From the NCBI RefSeq assembly GCF_026421305.1, contig NZ_JAPJBQ010000003.1, forward strand, positions 1 through 64,000: DNA of 64,000 nt, read 5' to 3'. The stretch's first letter is position 1. Each line of letters begins with the position of its first letter. A model generated the notes under the pieces. The model was not told the DNA's origin. It did no database searches and saw only the letters and a program-made list of their open reading frames with translations. The translations under genes and the position numbers were made by a program. Below are positions 50,550 through 59,621 of this stretch, in pieces. The stretch comes from Dyella silvae. GTDB taxonomy: Bacteria > Pseudomonadota > Gammaproteobacteria > Xanthomonadales > Rhodanobacteraceae.

Positions 50550-50717
50550 AGCTCGTCCTCTCCATCAGCGGGCCCAATACCTCGGCCTATCTGGTAGCTG
50601 AGTAGCCATTTTTCAATCTGCCCAGGCTGACCACTTGCCAGGTCGGTGGGGTCTTGGGGGCTGGTCAATAAAACGCTTGTCTCCCTTGCGAAGAGGCGGA
50701 TGACTAAAGCGACATAA

Positions 50718-50743
50718 AAAATGCCGCATCACTGCGGCATTTT
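50718..50743 (-). terminator. Rho-independent terminator, possibly bidirectional
   Basis: AAAATGCCGCA-TCAC-TGCGGCATTTT is an 11-bp perfect stem with A-run and T-run on the two sides. It could terminate transcripts from either direction, including the decayed gene on the minus strand. Confidence 0.8.
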
Positions 50744-50765
50744 CTGTCAGCTCAACTTCAATCCA

Positions 50766-51188
50766 TTAGCGCGGCGGATTCACCACCACGTACTGCACGC
50801 TGGTGAGCCCGGCGCAGCCACCATGGTTTGCGCTGGCTTCCACGCTTTCGCGATCGGCACTTCCTGTCGGCTCGCGGGCGTGTGCGTCGCGGTCGTGACA
50901 GAGCGGCAACGCGATGCGGCACTTCGTTCTCTGATCAGGTGCGATGGCGACGCCGATGGGCCCCTTCGCGTCGCGAAGAATTTGGCATATCGCGGCTTAT
51001 CACCAATTGCTTGCCACCATTGATGACGCCGTTTCACTGGGGTGACGCCTCAGGCAGATCAGTATTTTTACGTAGTACGAGTAGGTGGATTTTCGCTTGT
51101 CCACCCTTGTCCGCACGGTCACGCTGAATTCGCCATCACGGACGATTTCGGCGGGCGTGGTGAGCCAATGGCCTCCATTCCCATGCAT
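50766..51188 (-). pseudogene. Possible decayed small gene
   Basis: On the minus strand an ATG at 51188 opens a frame reading HWLTTPAEIVRDGEFSVTV and further plausible residues, but meets two adjacent stops (51000-50997). The same frame then stays open to 50766, ending ASANHGGCAGLTSVQYVVVN and three more residues, just before a strong terminator. This looks like a secreted or regulatory protein gene broken by stops or shifts. Without homologues this remains a guess. Confidence 0.3.
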
Positions 51189-51199
51189 TCAGTGACCCT

Positions 51200-52144
51200 A
51201 TGAAACGACTGCTCTGCGCCTCCCTTTTGCTCACCGCCATGACCACAGTTCCGGCATTCGCGACGGAAGGCGGCGTCGGTCGCTCGATCACCGGCTTACA
51301 GGCAGCGTCTTACTCGGGCCTGGTGCCGCCGACACCGGGCTGGAACTGGCAGCTTGGCTACGCGTACTACAGCGGCGATATCAGCGGTTCCAAGGAAGTC
51401 CCGCTCTCCGGTGGAGGCTCGTCGCTTGGCCTGAACGCCGAGTTCCAGCTGGCCAGCGCGGTCGGCATGTATATCTGGAACACCAAGCCGTCATCGTGGA
51501 ATTTCGCCTCGATGGTTGAGCTGCCGTTCGCCTATGTGGGCGCCACCGCCGATCTGCAACTAGGGCAATTGCGCGCCAGCAAGCATGACAGCGATACGGG
51601 CTTGTACGACATGACCTTCGTGCCGGTCATCGCGAGTCACCATTTCAGCCAGACGCAACACATGTCGCTGGCGCTGTATATCGAAGCCCCTACCGGCGAT
51701 TACACCAAGGGAAATCTGGCCAATACCAGCCTTAATACCTGGGTATTCACGCCGACGGTGGGCTATACGCAGTTGTTTGACCAGGGCTCACTGGAATGGA
51801 GCACCACGGCAGGCGTGGACTTCTATACGAAAGACAACGCCACTAACTACCAGAATGGTTCCGTGTTCCACCTTGATTCGCTGCTGGTGAAGCGTTTCCC
51901 GACGGGTTGGGGAATTGGCGCGGTGGGTGGCTGGATCTACCAGATCGACAAGGATACCGGCCCCCTTGCTGATCGACTCAATGGTTTCAAGGGACGCGCA
52001 GTGTCGCTGGGCCCGATGGTGAACTACCTCAAGAAGTGGCAGGGCGGGCAAGTCGAATTCTCACTGCGCTGGTTGCACGAGTTCGATGTGAAGAATCGCA
52101 CTCAGGGCAACCCTGCCTTGCTGTCGGCAACGATATCGCTTTGA
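51200..52144 (+). CDS. Outer-membrane beta-barrel protein, phenol-MetA/SphA-like
   Basis: This 314-residue protein has a signal peptide (about 1-22, ending AFA). The mature part alternates polar and hydrophobic residues with many aromatic strand ends and closes in LSATISL, as beta-barrels do. The motif VPPTPGWNWQLGYAYYSGD and the following strands resemble the 'transporter/phenol MetA degradation' family. Members accompany aromatic-compound pathways, but the cargo is unknown. It is convergent with the similar gene at 52298. Confidence 0.75.
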   Translation: MKRLLCASLLLTAMTTVPAFATEGGVGRSITGLQAASYSGLVPPTPGWNWQLGYAYYSGDISGSKEVPLSGGGSSLGLNAEFQLASAVGMYIWNTKPSSWNFASMVELPFAYVGATADLQLGQLRASKHDSDTGLYDMTFVPVIASHHFSQTQHMSLALYIEAPTGDYTKGNLANTSLNTWVFTPTVGYTQLFDQGSLEWSTTAGVDFYTKDNATNYQNGSVFHLDSLLVKRFPTGWGIGAVGGWIYQIDKDTGPLADRLNGFKGRAVSLGPMVNYLKKWQGGQVEFSLRWLHEFDVKNRTQGNPALLSATISL

Positions 52145-52297
52145 TGAGCGTGCCGTAGAGCCAATGTCCGCGTGCGCGGGCCACGGGCTTGCCGCGCAAG
52201 CTCGATCGTGGCCGAAGGCGGAATTCTGAGCTTTTTGGAAACGACGCGCACGCAAGCGAAAGGCGATGCGTGCACGTCGTACGAGGTTTGGCTTTCG

Positions 52298-53371
52298 TCA
52301 AAGCAGGAACTTGGGAATGGCCGGGAGAATCACGAAGCGATAGTTCCAGCGCGCACCAGGCATCGACGACTGCTGGATGACGGAGTACTGGACCTCGAAG
52401 CCGTACTTGATGGGGATGCCGGCCAGCTTCGTGGTGTAGTTGATGCCGAGGCCCACGGGAAGGTTGACCTTGTTGCCGCCGCCCTTGGCATTCCAGTTGA
52501 TGGAGATGTTGGGTGTCATTCCGATATGCCACTTGCCGGCGTCATCCAGTTTCTTCTGTATGAAGTACTGGATGTTGGTCATGTTTACGCTCGGGCGATC
52601 TTTCTTGCTTGAGGCAAAAGACCACCATTGCTGCGGAAAGATGCCTAGGATCCATTCCGGCCCCATATAGGCAAGAACGGCGGAGGGGCCGGCGGAGTAT
52701 TTGCCTGTGCCCTGCACAGCCTCGCTGGCAGTGGGGACCATGAGCGTGCCGCCCACGCCCCATATCAGCACGCCATCGCCGCCGAGCTTTTTGCCTTGTG
52801 AAGGTGCCACCAGACCCACGTACGTGATGTCACCCAGACCCGTCGTGCGGCTGAAGGGATCATTGATGATCGACTGAGTCTTGGGGTCTTGGGCGATCTG
52901 TTGCGGCGTATCGCCGAAAAGGCCGCCGATGTGTTTGTTGACCGGTTCGCTGACGATGGGAATGGAGATACGGTTGATCAGGTTCCAGTCGTCGTTGAGC
53001 TTGATGGGAAAGGTCGGAATGAATTGGGTGCGGTTCACGTCCTTGTAGTTGCCGATTGGCCCGCCCTTGACGCGTGTGTAGTCATTCTGCAGAGGGAACA
53101 TGACCAGATTGCCCACCGGATTGTTCATCAACTGGCCAATTTGCGCTTCCGTAGGCTTGCAGCCGGCCTTCATTTCAGCCTTCAGATCGGCGTTGATGTC
53201 GGCGTAGAAGTGGGCGCAATCGGCGGATGGGGCCGGTGCCTCATCCTTGGATGAGGAAGCATGCTGTGCAGTAGCGCTGCCGGTTTCAGCGTGTGCGGTG
53301 TTCAACAGAAGCGTAAGCGCAAGCAGTGCGCCGGAACCGCTGCGAATGGCGAGTATCTTGGTCGATGGCAT
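52298..53371 (-). CDS. Outer-membrane beta-barrel protein, putative transporter
   Basis: This 357-residue protein starts at the ATG at 53371 behind AGGAAG. A signal peptide (ending TAHA) is followed by an Ala/Ser/Lys-rich stretch with two cysteines (SADCAHFYADIN; MKAGCKPTEAQ) that may form a disulphide. The barrel-like remainder (NPVGNLVMFPLQNDYT; TGLGDITYVGLVAPSQ; GTGKYSAGPSAVLAYMGP) is characteristic of a family annotated as transporters or neuromedin-U-like. The function is not known. Confidence 0.75.
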   Translation of the reverse strand: MPSTKILAIRSGSGALLALTLLLNTAHAETGSATAQHASSSKDEAPAPSADCAHFYADINADLKAEMKAGCKPTEAQIGQLMNNPVGNLVMFPLQNDYTRVKGGPIGNYKDVNRTQFIPTFPIKLNDDWNLINRISIPIVSEPVNKHIGGLFGDTPQQIAQDPKTQSIINDPFSRTTGLGDITYVGLVAPSQGKKLGGDGVLIWGVGGTLMVPTASEAVQGTGKYSAGPSAVLAYMGPEWILGIFPQQWWSFASSKKDRPSVNMTNIQYFIQKKLDDAGKWHIGMTPNISINWNAKGGGNKVNLPVGLGINYTTKLAGIPIKYGFEVQYSVIQQSSMPGARWNYRFVILPAIPKFLL

Positions 53372-53932
53372 GTGGTTCTTCCTTGCAGTTGACGTGGCGC
53401 CGGGTGGCATGGGAGATCTGCCAGATCTGCTGAAGTTGCCGTTCTGGCCTAGCCTCAGCGGCGACGGATCACCTGGATCATCCGGAGAGGCCCGGATGGC
53501 GCATCGGTGCGATCACCCGCGGTCTGAACGAAGCGTGCAGACAGACACCTCAGCCAAGGGAGTTTGCGTGGGGCGAGTACAACAGGCCTAGAGCGCATGA
53601 GCTACCCGCAGGCCTCAAATATGCGACGCCATATGTCGGTCTTTGCTGATAGGGATGGCGATGACGTACATCTTGTGCGCTCTGTTGGAAACCTGATCGT
53701 GTGCAGGACCGATTGAGAAAATTCTCAAAACCGAACATCGAAATCTTTGCCGCCAAGCGAGAAATCATTTCGCTGTTCAAGCGTTTCTTCTCGCTAGACT
53801 CGATTTCCAGAGAGTCAAGGGTGGCGTAGGAAAAGGAAGTCACCCGCACGGAGCAAGCCATGCAAGGCGCTGCATCGCCCTTGGTTCTCAGCTGATTCTG
53901 ATGAACGTATCAAGCATGTAAGGAGCGTAGAC
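53372..53932. other. 561-base divergent control region
   Basis: This region separates the barrel gene (minus) from the ureide cluster (plus). It contains the palindrome TTGAGAA-AA-TTCTCAA at 53713-53728 and an AT-richer stretch at 53690-53830. Short open frames inside it have no recognisable protein. It probably carries the promoters of both flanking transcripts. Confidence 0.55.
53713..53728. promoter_or_regulatory. Palindromic operator candidate of the ureide cluster
   Basis: TTGAGAAAATTCTCAA consists of two perfect 7-base half-sites around AA. It lies 205 bases before the hydrolase gene. The LysR protein at 61388 is a candidate ligand, although the site is not a textbook T-N11-A box. Confidence 0.4.
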
Positions 53933-54601
53933 ATGGTGAAGAAGGAATTTCGCGCCGAACCGTTCAGTCTGGCATTCGATCCGGCCACGACAGCTCTGGT
54001 GATGATCGATATGCAGCGCGACTTCGTTGAGCCGGGCGGCTTCGGTGAAGCCTTGGGCAACGACGTTTCGCTGGTGCGAACGGCCATCGAGCCTTGCAAG
54101 AAGGTGCTGGCGGCTGCACGCAAGGCTGGCTTGCTGGTCATCCACACCAGGGAAGGACACCGTGCCGATCTTGCCGATTGTCCGCCGGCCAAGCTCACGC
54201 GAGGTGGCAAGACGTTCATTGGCTCGGACGGTCCCATGGGCCGCATTCTGGTTCGCGGCGAGAAGGGCCACGACCTGATCCCCGAGCTTTACCCGGTCGC
54301 CGGAGAACCGGTGGTCGACAAGCCCGGCAAGGGTGCGTTTTACCAGACCGACCTTCATCTGATGCTTCACACGGCGGGCATCAAGACGCTCATCGTGTGC
54401 GGCGTCACAACGGAGGTTTGCGTAACCACCACGGTTCGCGAGGCGAACGACCGTGGCTACGAGTGCATCGTTCCGGCTGACTGCGTGGGTTCCTACTTCC
54501 CGGAATTCCAGCGATTTGCGCTCGAGATGATCAAGGCACAAGGCGCCATTTTCGGCTGGGTCAGTGACTCGGCGGCCATCGTCGACGGTCTGAAGTCTTA
54601 A
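53933..54601 (+). CDS. Isochorismatase-like cysteine hydrolase (biuret-hydrolase-like)
   Basis: This 222-residue amidohydrolase has the isochorismatase fold. The catalytic triad is visible as D26 (MIDMQRDF), K130 (DKPGKGAF) and C163 (TTEVCVTT). Segments HTREGHRADLAD, GRILVRGEKGHDLIPELYP, REANDRGYECIV and IKAQGAIFGWVSDSAAIV are, as I remember them, close to biuret and triuret hydrolases, including the substrate-contacting Gln in KAQG. Related enzymes act on ureidoacrylate or N-carbamoylsarcosine. It heads the cluster; the likely reaction is removal of ammonia from a ureide amide. Confidence 0.85.
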   Translation: MVKKEFRAEPFSLAFDPATTALVMIDMQRDFVEPGGFGEALGNDVSLVRTAIEPCKKVLAAARKAGLLVIHTREGHRADLADCPPAKLTRGGKTFIGSDGPMGRILVRGEKGHDLIPELYPVAGEPVVDKPGKGAFYQTDLHLMLHTAGIKTLIVCGVTTEVCVTTTVREANDRGYECIVPADCVGSYFPEFQRFALEMIKAQGAIFGWVSDSAAIVDGLKS

Positions 54602-54624
54602 AAGGACGTGTTGGAGGAGTACCG

Positions 54625-55599
54625 ATGGCAGGCGGCATCTTAACGGCGCTTTCCATCGGGTATCTGGTACCGCAGATGTTGCAGCAGCCGATCCACTTCA
54701 TGACGCACAGCCGGTTTCGGCACGCGATCAACCTTGTCAGTGACGACGTCGGCATGATGGCGCTGTTGGGGGCAGCGAGCGGAAACGCCCCGAAAGCCAT
54801 CAGGCTGAACCTTCCCACGGATTGGGATTGGCGTCGCCTAAGTGGCGACCGTCGGGTGACCTGGGGCAACGGAGTGCTCCTTGGTCACGGTTGGTCGGTA
54901 GATGTTCGCCAAGCGTCTCTCTGGAGCCCGCAAAGAGACGGCATTCAAGAGCTCCGGGAGCCCGCCCCAAGAACTTTGGACAAACTGGCTCAGGTGCTGG
55001 GTACGCATAGCCGAGAGCAGCGATCGTGCAACCTGTCGAGCGTGTTTGTGGGTTCTTTGTCGCTCGGGTGGAATGGATTGAGCGCCACGAGTTCTCCAGC
55101 GCTGTGCGAGGAACGTGTGCGTGCATGGATCGGCTGCGGTCCAGGCCTGACGCCTTCGGGCGATGACTACCTGCTTGGCTATCTGGCCGCACTCTGGCCT
55201 TGGCAAAGACACCCCGATCTGACTTCGCACCTGGAGTGCGTACGGGAACTGTTGAAAAAGTACATGTGCGGCACGACCGACATCAGTCGTTTCTATCTCG
55301 GCCAGGCCGTGGAAGGGCACTTCTCTGAGTCGATACATGACCTTATCGATGCCGTTATTCGCCATGCGACCGATGAAGAAACTTCAGCACTTGCCGCCGA
55401 TGTCATGAATCACGGTGCGACCTCGGGCGCAGATGCGATGGCCGGCATCTTAGGTGGACTTCGAACCGTGGCCTCGGTGTTTCATCGCCGGTGGTCCGGC
55501 AGCGATGAGCCATCTATGCCATGCCCCCAAGAGACGTACGGAATGGCAACACACGAGGCGCGGGATGCGTCCTGTAAACACACCATGGAAAGGCAGTGA
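54625..55599 (+). CDS. allH: DUF2877 subunit of a carbamoyltransferase (AllH-like)
   Basis: This 324-residue protein of the DUF2877 family has the signature GCGPGLTPSGDDYLLGYLAAL, quoted here in part as GPGLTPSGDDYLLGY (about residues 172-186). In E. coli the family member YlbF/AllH works with FdrA/AllF and YlbE/AllG as oxamate carbamoyltransferase. GGAGGAG precedes the ATG at a good distance. It is longer than E. coli AllH by about 50 residues, mostly in a polar C-terminal tail. It is followed by fdrA after one base. Confidence 0.8.
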   Translation: MAGGILTALSIGYLVPQMLQQPIHFMTHSRFRHAINLVSDDVGMMALLGAASGNAPKAIRLNLPTDWDWRRLSGDRRVTWGNGVLLGHGWSVDVRQASLWSPQRDGIQELREPAPRTLDKLAQVLGTHSREQRSCNLSSVFVGSLSLGWNGLSATSSPALCEERVRAWIGCGPGLTPSGDDYLLGYLAALWPWQRHPDLTSHLECVRELLKKYMCGTTDISRFYLGQAVEGHFSESIHDLIDAVIRHATDEETSALAADVMNHGATSGADAMAGILGGLRTVASVFHRRWSGSDEPSMPCPQETYGMATHEARDASCKHTMERQ

Positions 55600-55600
55600 A

Positions 55601-57151
55601 ATGAGCAGCTGTTTCAAGATATTCAAGAATCTGTATCGGGATTCAGTGTCGTTGATGCAGGTGTCCGCGCGCATAAGCAAGTTGCCTGGCGTGGCGCAGG
55701 CCTCAGTGGCGATGGGAACGGAAGCCAATCGGGCCCAGTTGCGTGACGCTGGCCTTGGCGATGCGGCTGGGGCCGGTCCCAATGACCTGATTGTGGCCGT
55801 TGCCGGAGACGAGGATGCGTGCGAGCTCGCCCTGAGCACAGCTGCTGATCTGCTGAGTTCGGTCGAGGAAGCGGATTCGGCGGCTTGTAACGCCAAAGCG
55901 GCAGTGGTCAGTCTGCAAGCCATGCTCGAGGCGGAACCTGCGACAAACCTCGCGCTTATCTCGGTGCCCGGTGACTACGCGGCGGCGGAAGCAGAGAAAG
56001 CCATTCGCCTGGGCATGAACGTCATGCTGTTCAGCGACAACGTGAGCCTGCAACAGGAAAAGGCCGTGAAGACGTTGGCCCGCGAGCGCCGCCTGATGGT
56101 GATGGGCCCCGATTGCGGCACCGCCATTGTGAACGGCATGCCGCTCGGCTTTGCCAACGTGGTAAGGCGTGGCGCCATTGGTCTGGTTGCTGCGTCGGGC
56201 ACGGGCTTGCAGGAGGTAACCTGCCGTATCGATCAGCTAGGCGCAGGCGTCTCCCAGGCGTTGGGCACCGGTGGGCACGACCTTCACGAAGAAATTGGCG
56301 GCATATCGATGCTGCACGGTCTGGACGCGTTGATTGAAGACGCGCAAACGCGCGTTATCGTGCTCGTTTCCAAGCCGCCTGCTCAGGCCGTAGCGGAAAA
56401 GATCCTTGCGCGCGCACGCGCGGCGGGCAAGCCTGTGGTGGTCAACTTCCTCGGGGCTGAGCCCGCTCTGATAGAGCGCTGGGGCGTTCATGTCGCGTCG
56501 ACGCTCGCTGATGCGGCAGAGCGGGCGGTGGCTTTGCTGAAGGACGTGCCACCCGCGATCAATGATGATGCCCGCGAGGTGGCTGCGAGAGAGGCTTTGG
56601 TTGAGCGTCGTTCTCAACTCGCGCCACGCCGTCGCTACATCCGAGGCGTATTTGCCGGCGGAACCTTCTGCTACGAGAGCCAGCTGATTTGTCAGCGCCA
56701 GGGCATCGTCGCTTTCTCCAACACGCCCATCAAGGGCAATCATCCGCTGGACAATGTCTGGCAGAGCACGGCGCACACGTTGGTGGACATGGGGGACGAC
56801 GCTTTCACCCGCGGTCGGCCGCACCCCATGATCGATCCCACGTTGCGAAACGAGCGAATCGTTGCAGAACTTCGCGACCCGGAAACGGCGGTGGTGCTCT
56901 TCGACCTGGTGCTGGGTTATGGCGCGGCCCTGGAGCCTGCAGCCGAGCTCACCACACTCATCGGTGACGCTTCGCGGACGGGCAATGACCTCCCGCTGCT
57001 TATCGCGCATGTATGCGGTACGGATGCCGATCCCCAGAACCGAAACCATCAGATTCATGCCCTGCGCGAGGCCGGTGTATTGGTGGCCAACTGCAATGCG
57101 CAGGCGGCGTATTGGGCCGCGTATGTGGCCAATCTGCAGAAAGCAGAGTAA
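55601..57151 (+). CDS. fdrA: FdrA-family carbamoyltransferase subunit (AllF-like)
   Basis: FdrA is a 516-residue protein built like succinyl-CoA synthetase subunits. The N-terminal half has a CoA-binding-like Rossmann domain (MVMGPDCGTAIVNG; GLVAASGTGLQEV), then VSQALGTGGHDLHEEIGG. The second half resembles a ligase domain (VVLFDLVLGYGAALEPAAEL; LPLLIAHVCGTDADPQN). In E. coli this is subunit AllF of oxamate carbamoyltransferase. The ATG at 55601 with AAAGG upstream gives the family N-terminus; the open frame extends back into the previous gene. Confidence 0.85.
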   Translation: MSSCFKIFKNLYRDSVSLMQVSARISKLPGVAQASVAMGTEANRAQLRDAGLGDAAGAGPNDLIVAVAGDEDACELALSTAADLLSSVEEADSAACNAKAAVVSLQAMLEAEPATNLALISVPGDYAAAEAEKAIRLGMNVMLFSDNVSLQQEKAVKTLARERRLMVMGPDCGTAIVNGMPLGFANVVRRGAIGLVAASGTGLQEVTCRIDQLGAGVSQALGTGGHDLHEEIGGISMLHGLDALIEDAQTRVIVLVSKPPAQAVAEKILARARAAGKPVVVNFLGAEPALIERWGVHVASTLADAAERAVALLKDVPPAINDDAREVAAREALVERRSQLAPRRRYIRGVFAGGTFCYESQLICQRQGIVAFSNTPIKGNHPLDNVWQSTAHTLVDMGDDAFTRGRPHPMIDPTLRNERIVAELRDPETAVVLFDLVLGYGAALEPAAELTTLIGDASRTGNDLPLLIAHVCGTDADPQNRNHQIHALREAGVLVANCNAQAAYWAAYVANLQKAE

Positions 57152-57164
57152 CGGAGCATCAAGG

Positions 57165-58592
57165 ATGAGCAATCTCTTCGACCAGTCGCTGAAAGTCGCC
57201 AACTGCGGTCTGGATAGTTTCGCGAGCAATCTCCACGAGGCGGGCGGTGACGTTAACTCGCTCAGCTGGCAACCGCCGGCTTACGGCGACGTGCAGGCCG
57301 GTTTGGAGCTTGCCTCGCTCATCAATCACCCCCTGGTCGAACAGGCCAATCAGCGCGCATTCGCACAGTATCTGGATGCTCAGCCCGTACTCGTCGATGT
57401 CACGACGGCCGTGGAATCCATTCCTGCCATGGCGGAGCGAAAGCTGATATTGCACGCGGGACCGCCGATTGCGTGGGAGAACATGTGCGGTCCCGTGAAA
57501 GGCGCGATCGTCGGCGCAATATTTCTGGAAGGCTGGGCGACCAGTCAGGAACAGGCCGAACGACTGATCCTCGATGGCACCGTGGCGCTGGCGCCTTGCC
57601 ATCACTATCAGGCTGTGGGTCCCATGGCGGGCATCATCAGCCCCTCGATGCCGGTATTCGTGGTCGAGAATCGACCCACGGGCAGGCGCGCCTACACCAA
57701 TATGAACGAGGGATTGGGCAAGGTGCTGCGCTTTGGTGCCAACAGTCCTGAAGTCATCGAAAGGTTGCGCTGGATGGGCGAGGAGCTGGCGCCCGCGTTG
57801 AGCGCCGCATTGCACATGTTCGGCGAGGTGGAGCTGAAGCCGCTGATTGCCCAGGCACTGCACATGGGTGACGAAGTGCACAACCGCAACGCTGCCGCGA
57901 CGGGCCTGCTCGTGAAGCGCCTGATACCCGCCATGCTCGGCAGCGGGCTGCCCCTGGACGAAGTACGCCGGGCCATCGCTTTCATTCTCGGCAACGATCA
58001 CTTCTTCCTTAATCTTTCCATGGCCGCGAGCAAGGTCATGATGGATGCAGCCGCCAACGTGCCCTTCAGCTCGATGGTGACGGTGATGGCGCGCAACGGC
58101 GTGGAATTCGGGGTCCGTCTGTCAGGCACCGGGAACCAGTGGTTTACCGCGCGTGCGAACCCGGTGGAAGGTTTGTTCTTCCCGGGTTATGGCGTCGACG
58201 ACGCAGCAGCTGACCTCGGCGACAGCGCCATCACTGAAACAGCGGGATTGGGCGGCTTCGCCATGGCGTCCTCGCCGGCGATCGTGAAGTTTGTCGGTGG
58301 TACACCGACCGATGCGATCGCACACAGCCTGCGCATGCGTTCCATCACCCTGGGAGGTAACGGCGCATTCACGCTGCCCGCCATGAACTTCGCGCCGACT
58401 GCGGCGGGTATCGACGCACGCAAGGTAGTCGACCAGAACATCCTGCCAGTCATCAACACGGGCATCGCGCACAAACAAGCAGGCGTCGGTCAGATCGGCG
58501 CAGGTATCACCACGGCGCCCATGCCGTGCTTTATCGAAGCAATCCGCGCGCTGGCAGCGCAGGTTCGCGAGCACACCGGAGCAGCATCATGA
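57165..58592 (+). CDS. allG: DUF1116 carbamoyltransferase subunit (AllG-like)
   Basis: This 475-residue DUF1116 protein corresponds to E. coli YlbE/AllG. Conserved stretches include RKLILHAGPPIAWENMCGPV (about residues 88-107), PCHHYQAVGPMAGIISPSMP, and FILGNDHFFLNLSMAASKVM. It ends with INTGIAHKQAGVGQIGAGI, including the His-rich HKQAG. A ribosome site ACGGAG lies eight bases before the start. The stop overlaps the carbamate kinase start (ATGA), supporting joint function. Confidence 0.85.
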   Translation: MSNLFDQSLKVANCGLDSFASNLHEAGGDVNSLSWQPPAYGDVQAGLELASLINHPLVEQANQRAFAQYLDAQPVLVDVTTAVESIPAMAERKLILHAGPPIAWENMCGPVKGAIVGAIFLEGWATSQEQAERLILDGTVALAPCHHYQAVGPMAGIISPSMPVFVVENRPTGRRAYTNMNEGLGKVLRFGANSPEVIERLRWMGEELAPALSAALHMFGEVELKPLIAQALHMGDEVHNRNAAATGLLVKRLIPAMLGSGLPLDEVRRAIAFILGNDHFFLNLSMAASKVMMDAAANVPFSSMVTVMARNGVEFGVRLSGTGNQWFTARANPVEGLFFPGYGVDDAAADLGDSAITETAGLGGFAMASSPAIVKFVGGTPTDAIAHSLRMRSITLGGNGAFTLPAMNFAPTAAGIDARKVVDQNILPVINTGIAHKQAGVGQIGAGITTAPMPCFIEAIRALAAQVREHTGAAS

Positions 58593-59551
58593 GGACCAAG
58601 CCACTTGCAGTCGTTGCCGTAGGCGGCAACGCGCTTATCCGCGACAACGATCACGTCGCTATTCCCGATCAGTACGACGCTGTGGTCGAAAGCGTGCAGC
58701 ACATTGCCGAGATGATCGAAGCGGGTTGGGACCTGGTGCTAACTCACGGCAATGGTCCGCAGGTCGGCTTTATTCTGCGCCGCTCGGAACTTGCGGCCGA
58801 AGAGGTGTGCCCTGTGCCGTTGGATTACGCCGTGGGCGACACCCAGGGTGCTATTGGCTACATGTTCCAGAAGGCACTGGACAATGAGCTTCGTCGCCGC
58901 GGAATCCACAAGCCGGTTGCCACGATCGTCACACAGACGCGAGTCAGTCCGATCGATCCGGCGTTCGCAAACCCCACCAAGCCCGTGGGCGCGTTTCTGG
59001 ACGAAGCGACGGCGCGCGCAAGGCAGCAGCAGCTCGGCTGGACATTGATGGAGGATGCCGGGCGCGGCTGGCGTCGCACGGTTCCGTCACCCGAGCCGCT
59101 CGAGATTCTTGAGTCGGCGGTAATCGAAAACTTGTTGAATCAAGGGTGCGTCGTTATTGCTTGTGGCGGTGGTGGCATCCCGGTGGTGAGCAACGCCGCG
59201 AATGAGCTGGTGGGTGTCGAGGCCGTTATAGACAAAGACCTTGCCTCCGCCTTGCTGGCCAAGCAACTGCAGGCCGATCTGCTGTTGATTCCCACCGGCG
59301 TGGAGCAGGTGGCGATCAACTTTGGTACGCCCGAGCAGCGTTGGCTCAACCACCTCAGCGTAAGCGAGGCGCAGGAGTTAATCCAACAGGGTCAGTTTGG
59401 CGCTGGCAGCATGTTGCCGAAGGTCGAAGCCATTCTTCGTTTTGTTACGCACGACGAAAGCCAGAAGCGCAGCGGCAAGGGCCTGATTACCAGCGGCCCG
59501 GCCATCAAGCGCGCATTGATGCGCGAAACAGGCACGTGGATCACCCGTTGA
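58589..59551 (+). CDS. arcC: Carbamate kinase
   Basis: This 320-residue amino-acid-kinase-family enzyme makes ATP from carbamoyl phosphate and ADP, releasing carbamate. VVAVGGNAL at the N-terminus, LTHGNGPQVGFILRRSE, the central CGGGGIPVV and IDKDLASALLA are the nucleotide and carbamate sites. Next to an AllFGH-type enzyme it fits the energy-yielding last step (E. coli AllK/YbcF role) rather than arginine deiminase, whose genes are absent. Confidence 0.92.
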   Translation: MRTKPLAVVAVGGNALIRDNDHVAIPDQYDAVVESVQHIAEMIEAGWDLVLTHGNGPQVGFILRRSELAAEEVCPVPLDYAVGDTQGAIGYMFQKALDNELRRRGIHKPVATIVTQTRVSPIDPAFANPTKPVGAFLDEATARARQQQLGWTLMEDAGRGWRRTVPSPEPLEILESAVIENLLNQGCVVIACGGGGIPVVSNAANELVGVEAVIDKDLASALLAKQLQADLLLIPTGVEQVAINFGTPEQRWLNHLSVSEAQELIQQGQFGAGSMLPKVEAILRFVTHDESQKRSGKGLITSGPAIKRALMRETGTWITR

Positions 59552-59621
59552 ACGATGACGGGTGGCACGGCAGGTCATGCCCGTGGTGCCACTACCGGGA
59601 AAACAAAAGGAGATGCAGGCG

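Larger units (their letters stand above)
50550..51199. other. 650-base interval msrA to beta-barrel gene
   Basis: No intact gene is seen. The interval holds a strong hairpin terminator (50718-50743) and, on the minus strand, what looks like a decayed coding segment (50766-51188). Promoter signals for the plus-strand gene at 51200 must lie within this degraded stretch; I see no clear consensus. Confidence 0.6.

Noticed and set aside
53550-53861. 103-codon minus-strand frame upstream of the hydrolase gene
   Set aside because: No ribosome site or family resemblance, and it covers the palindromic operator region.
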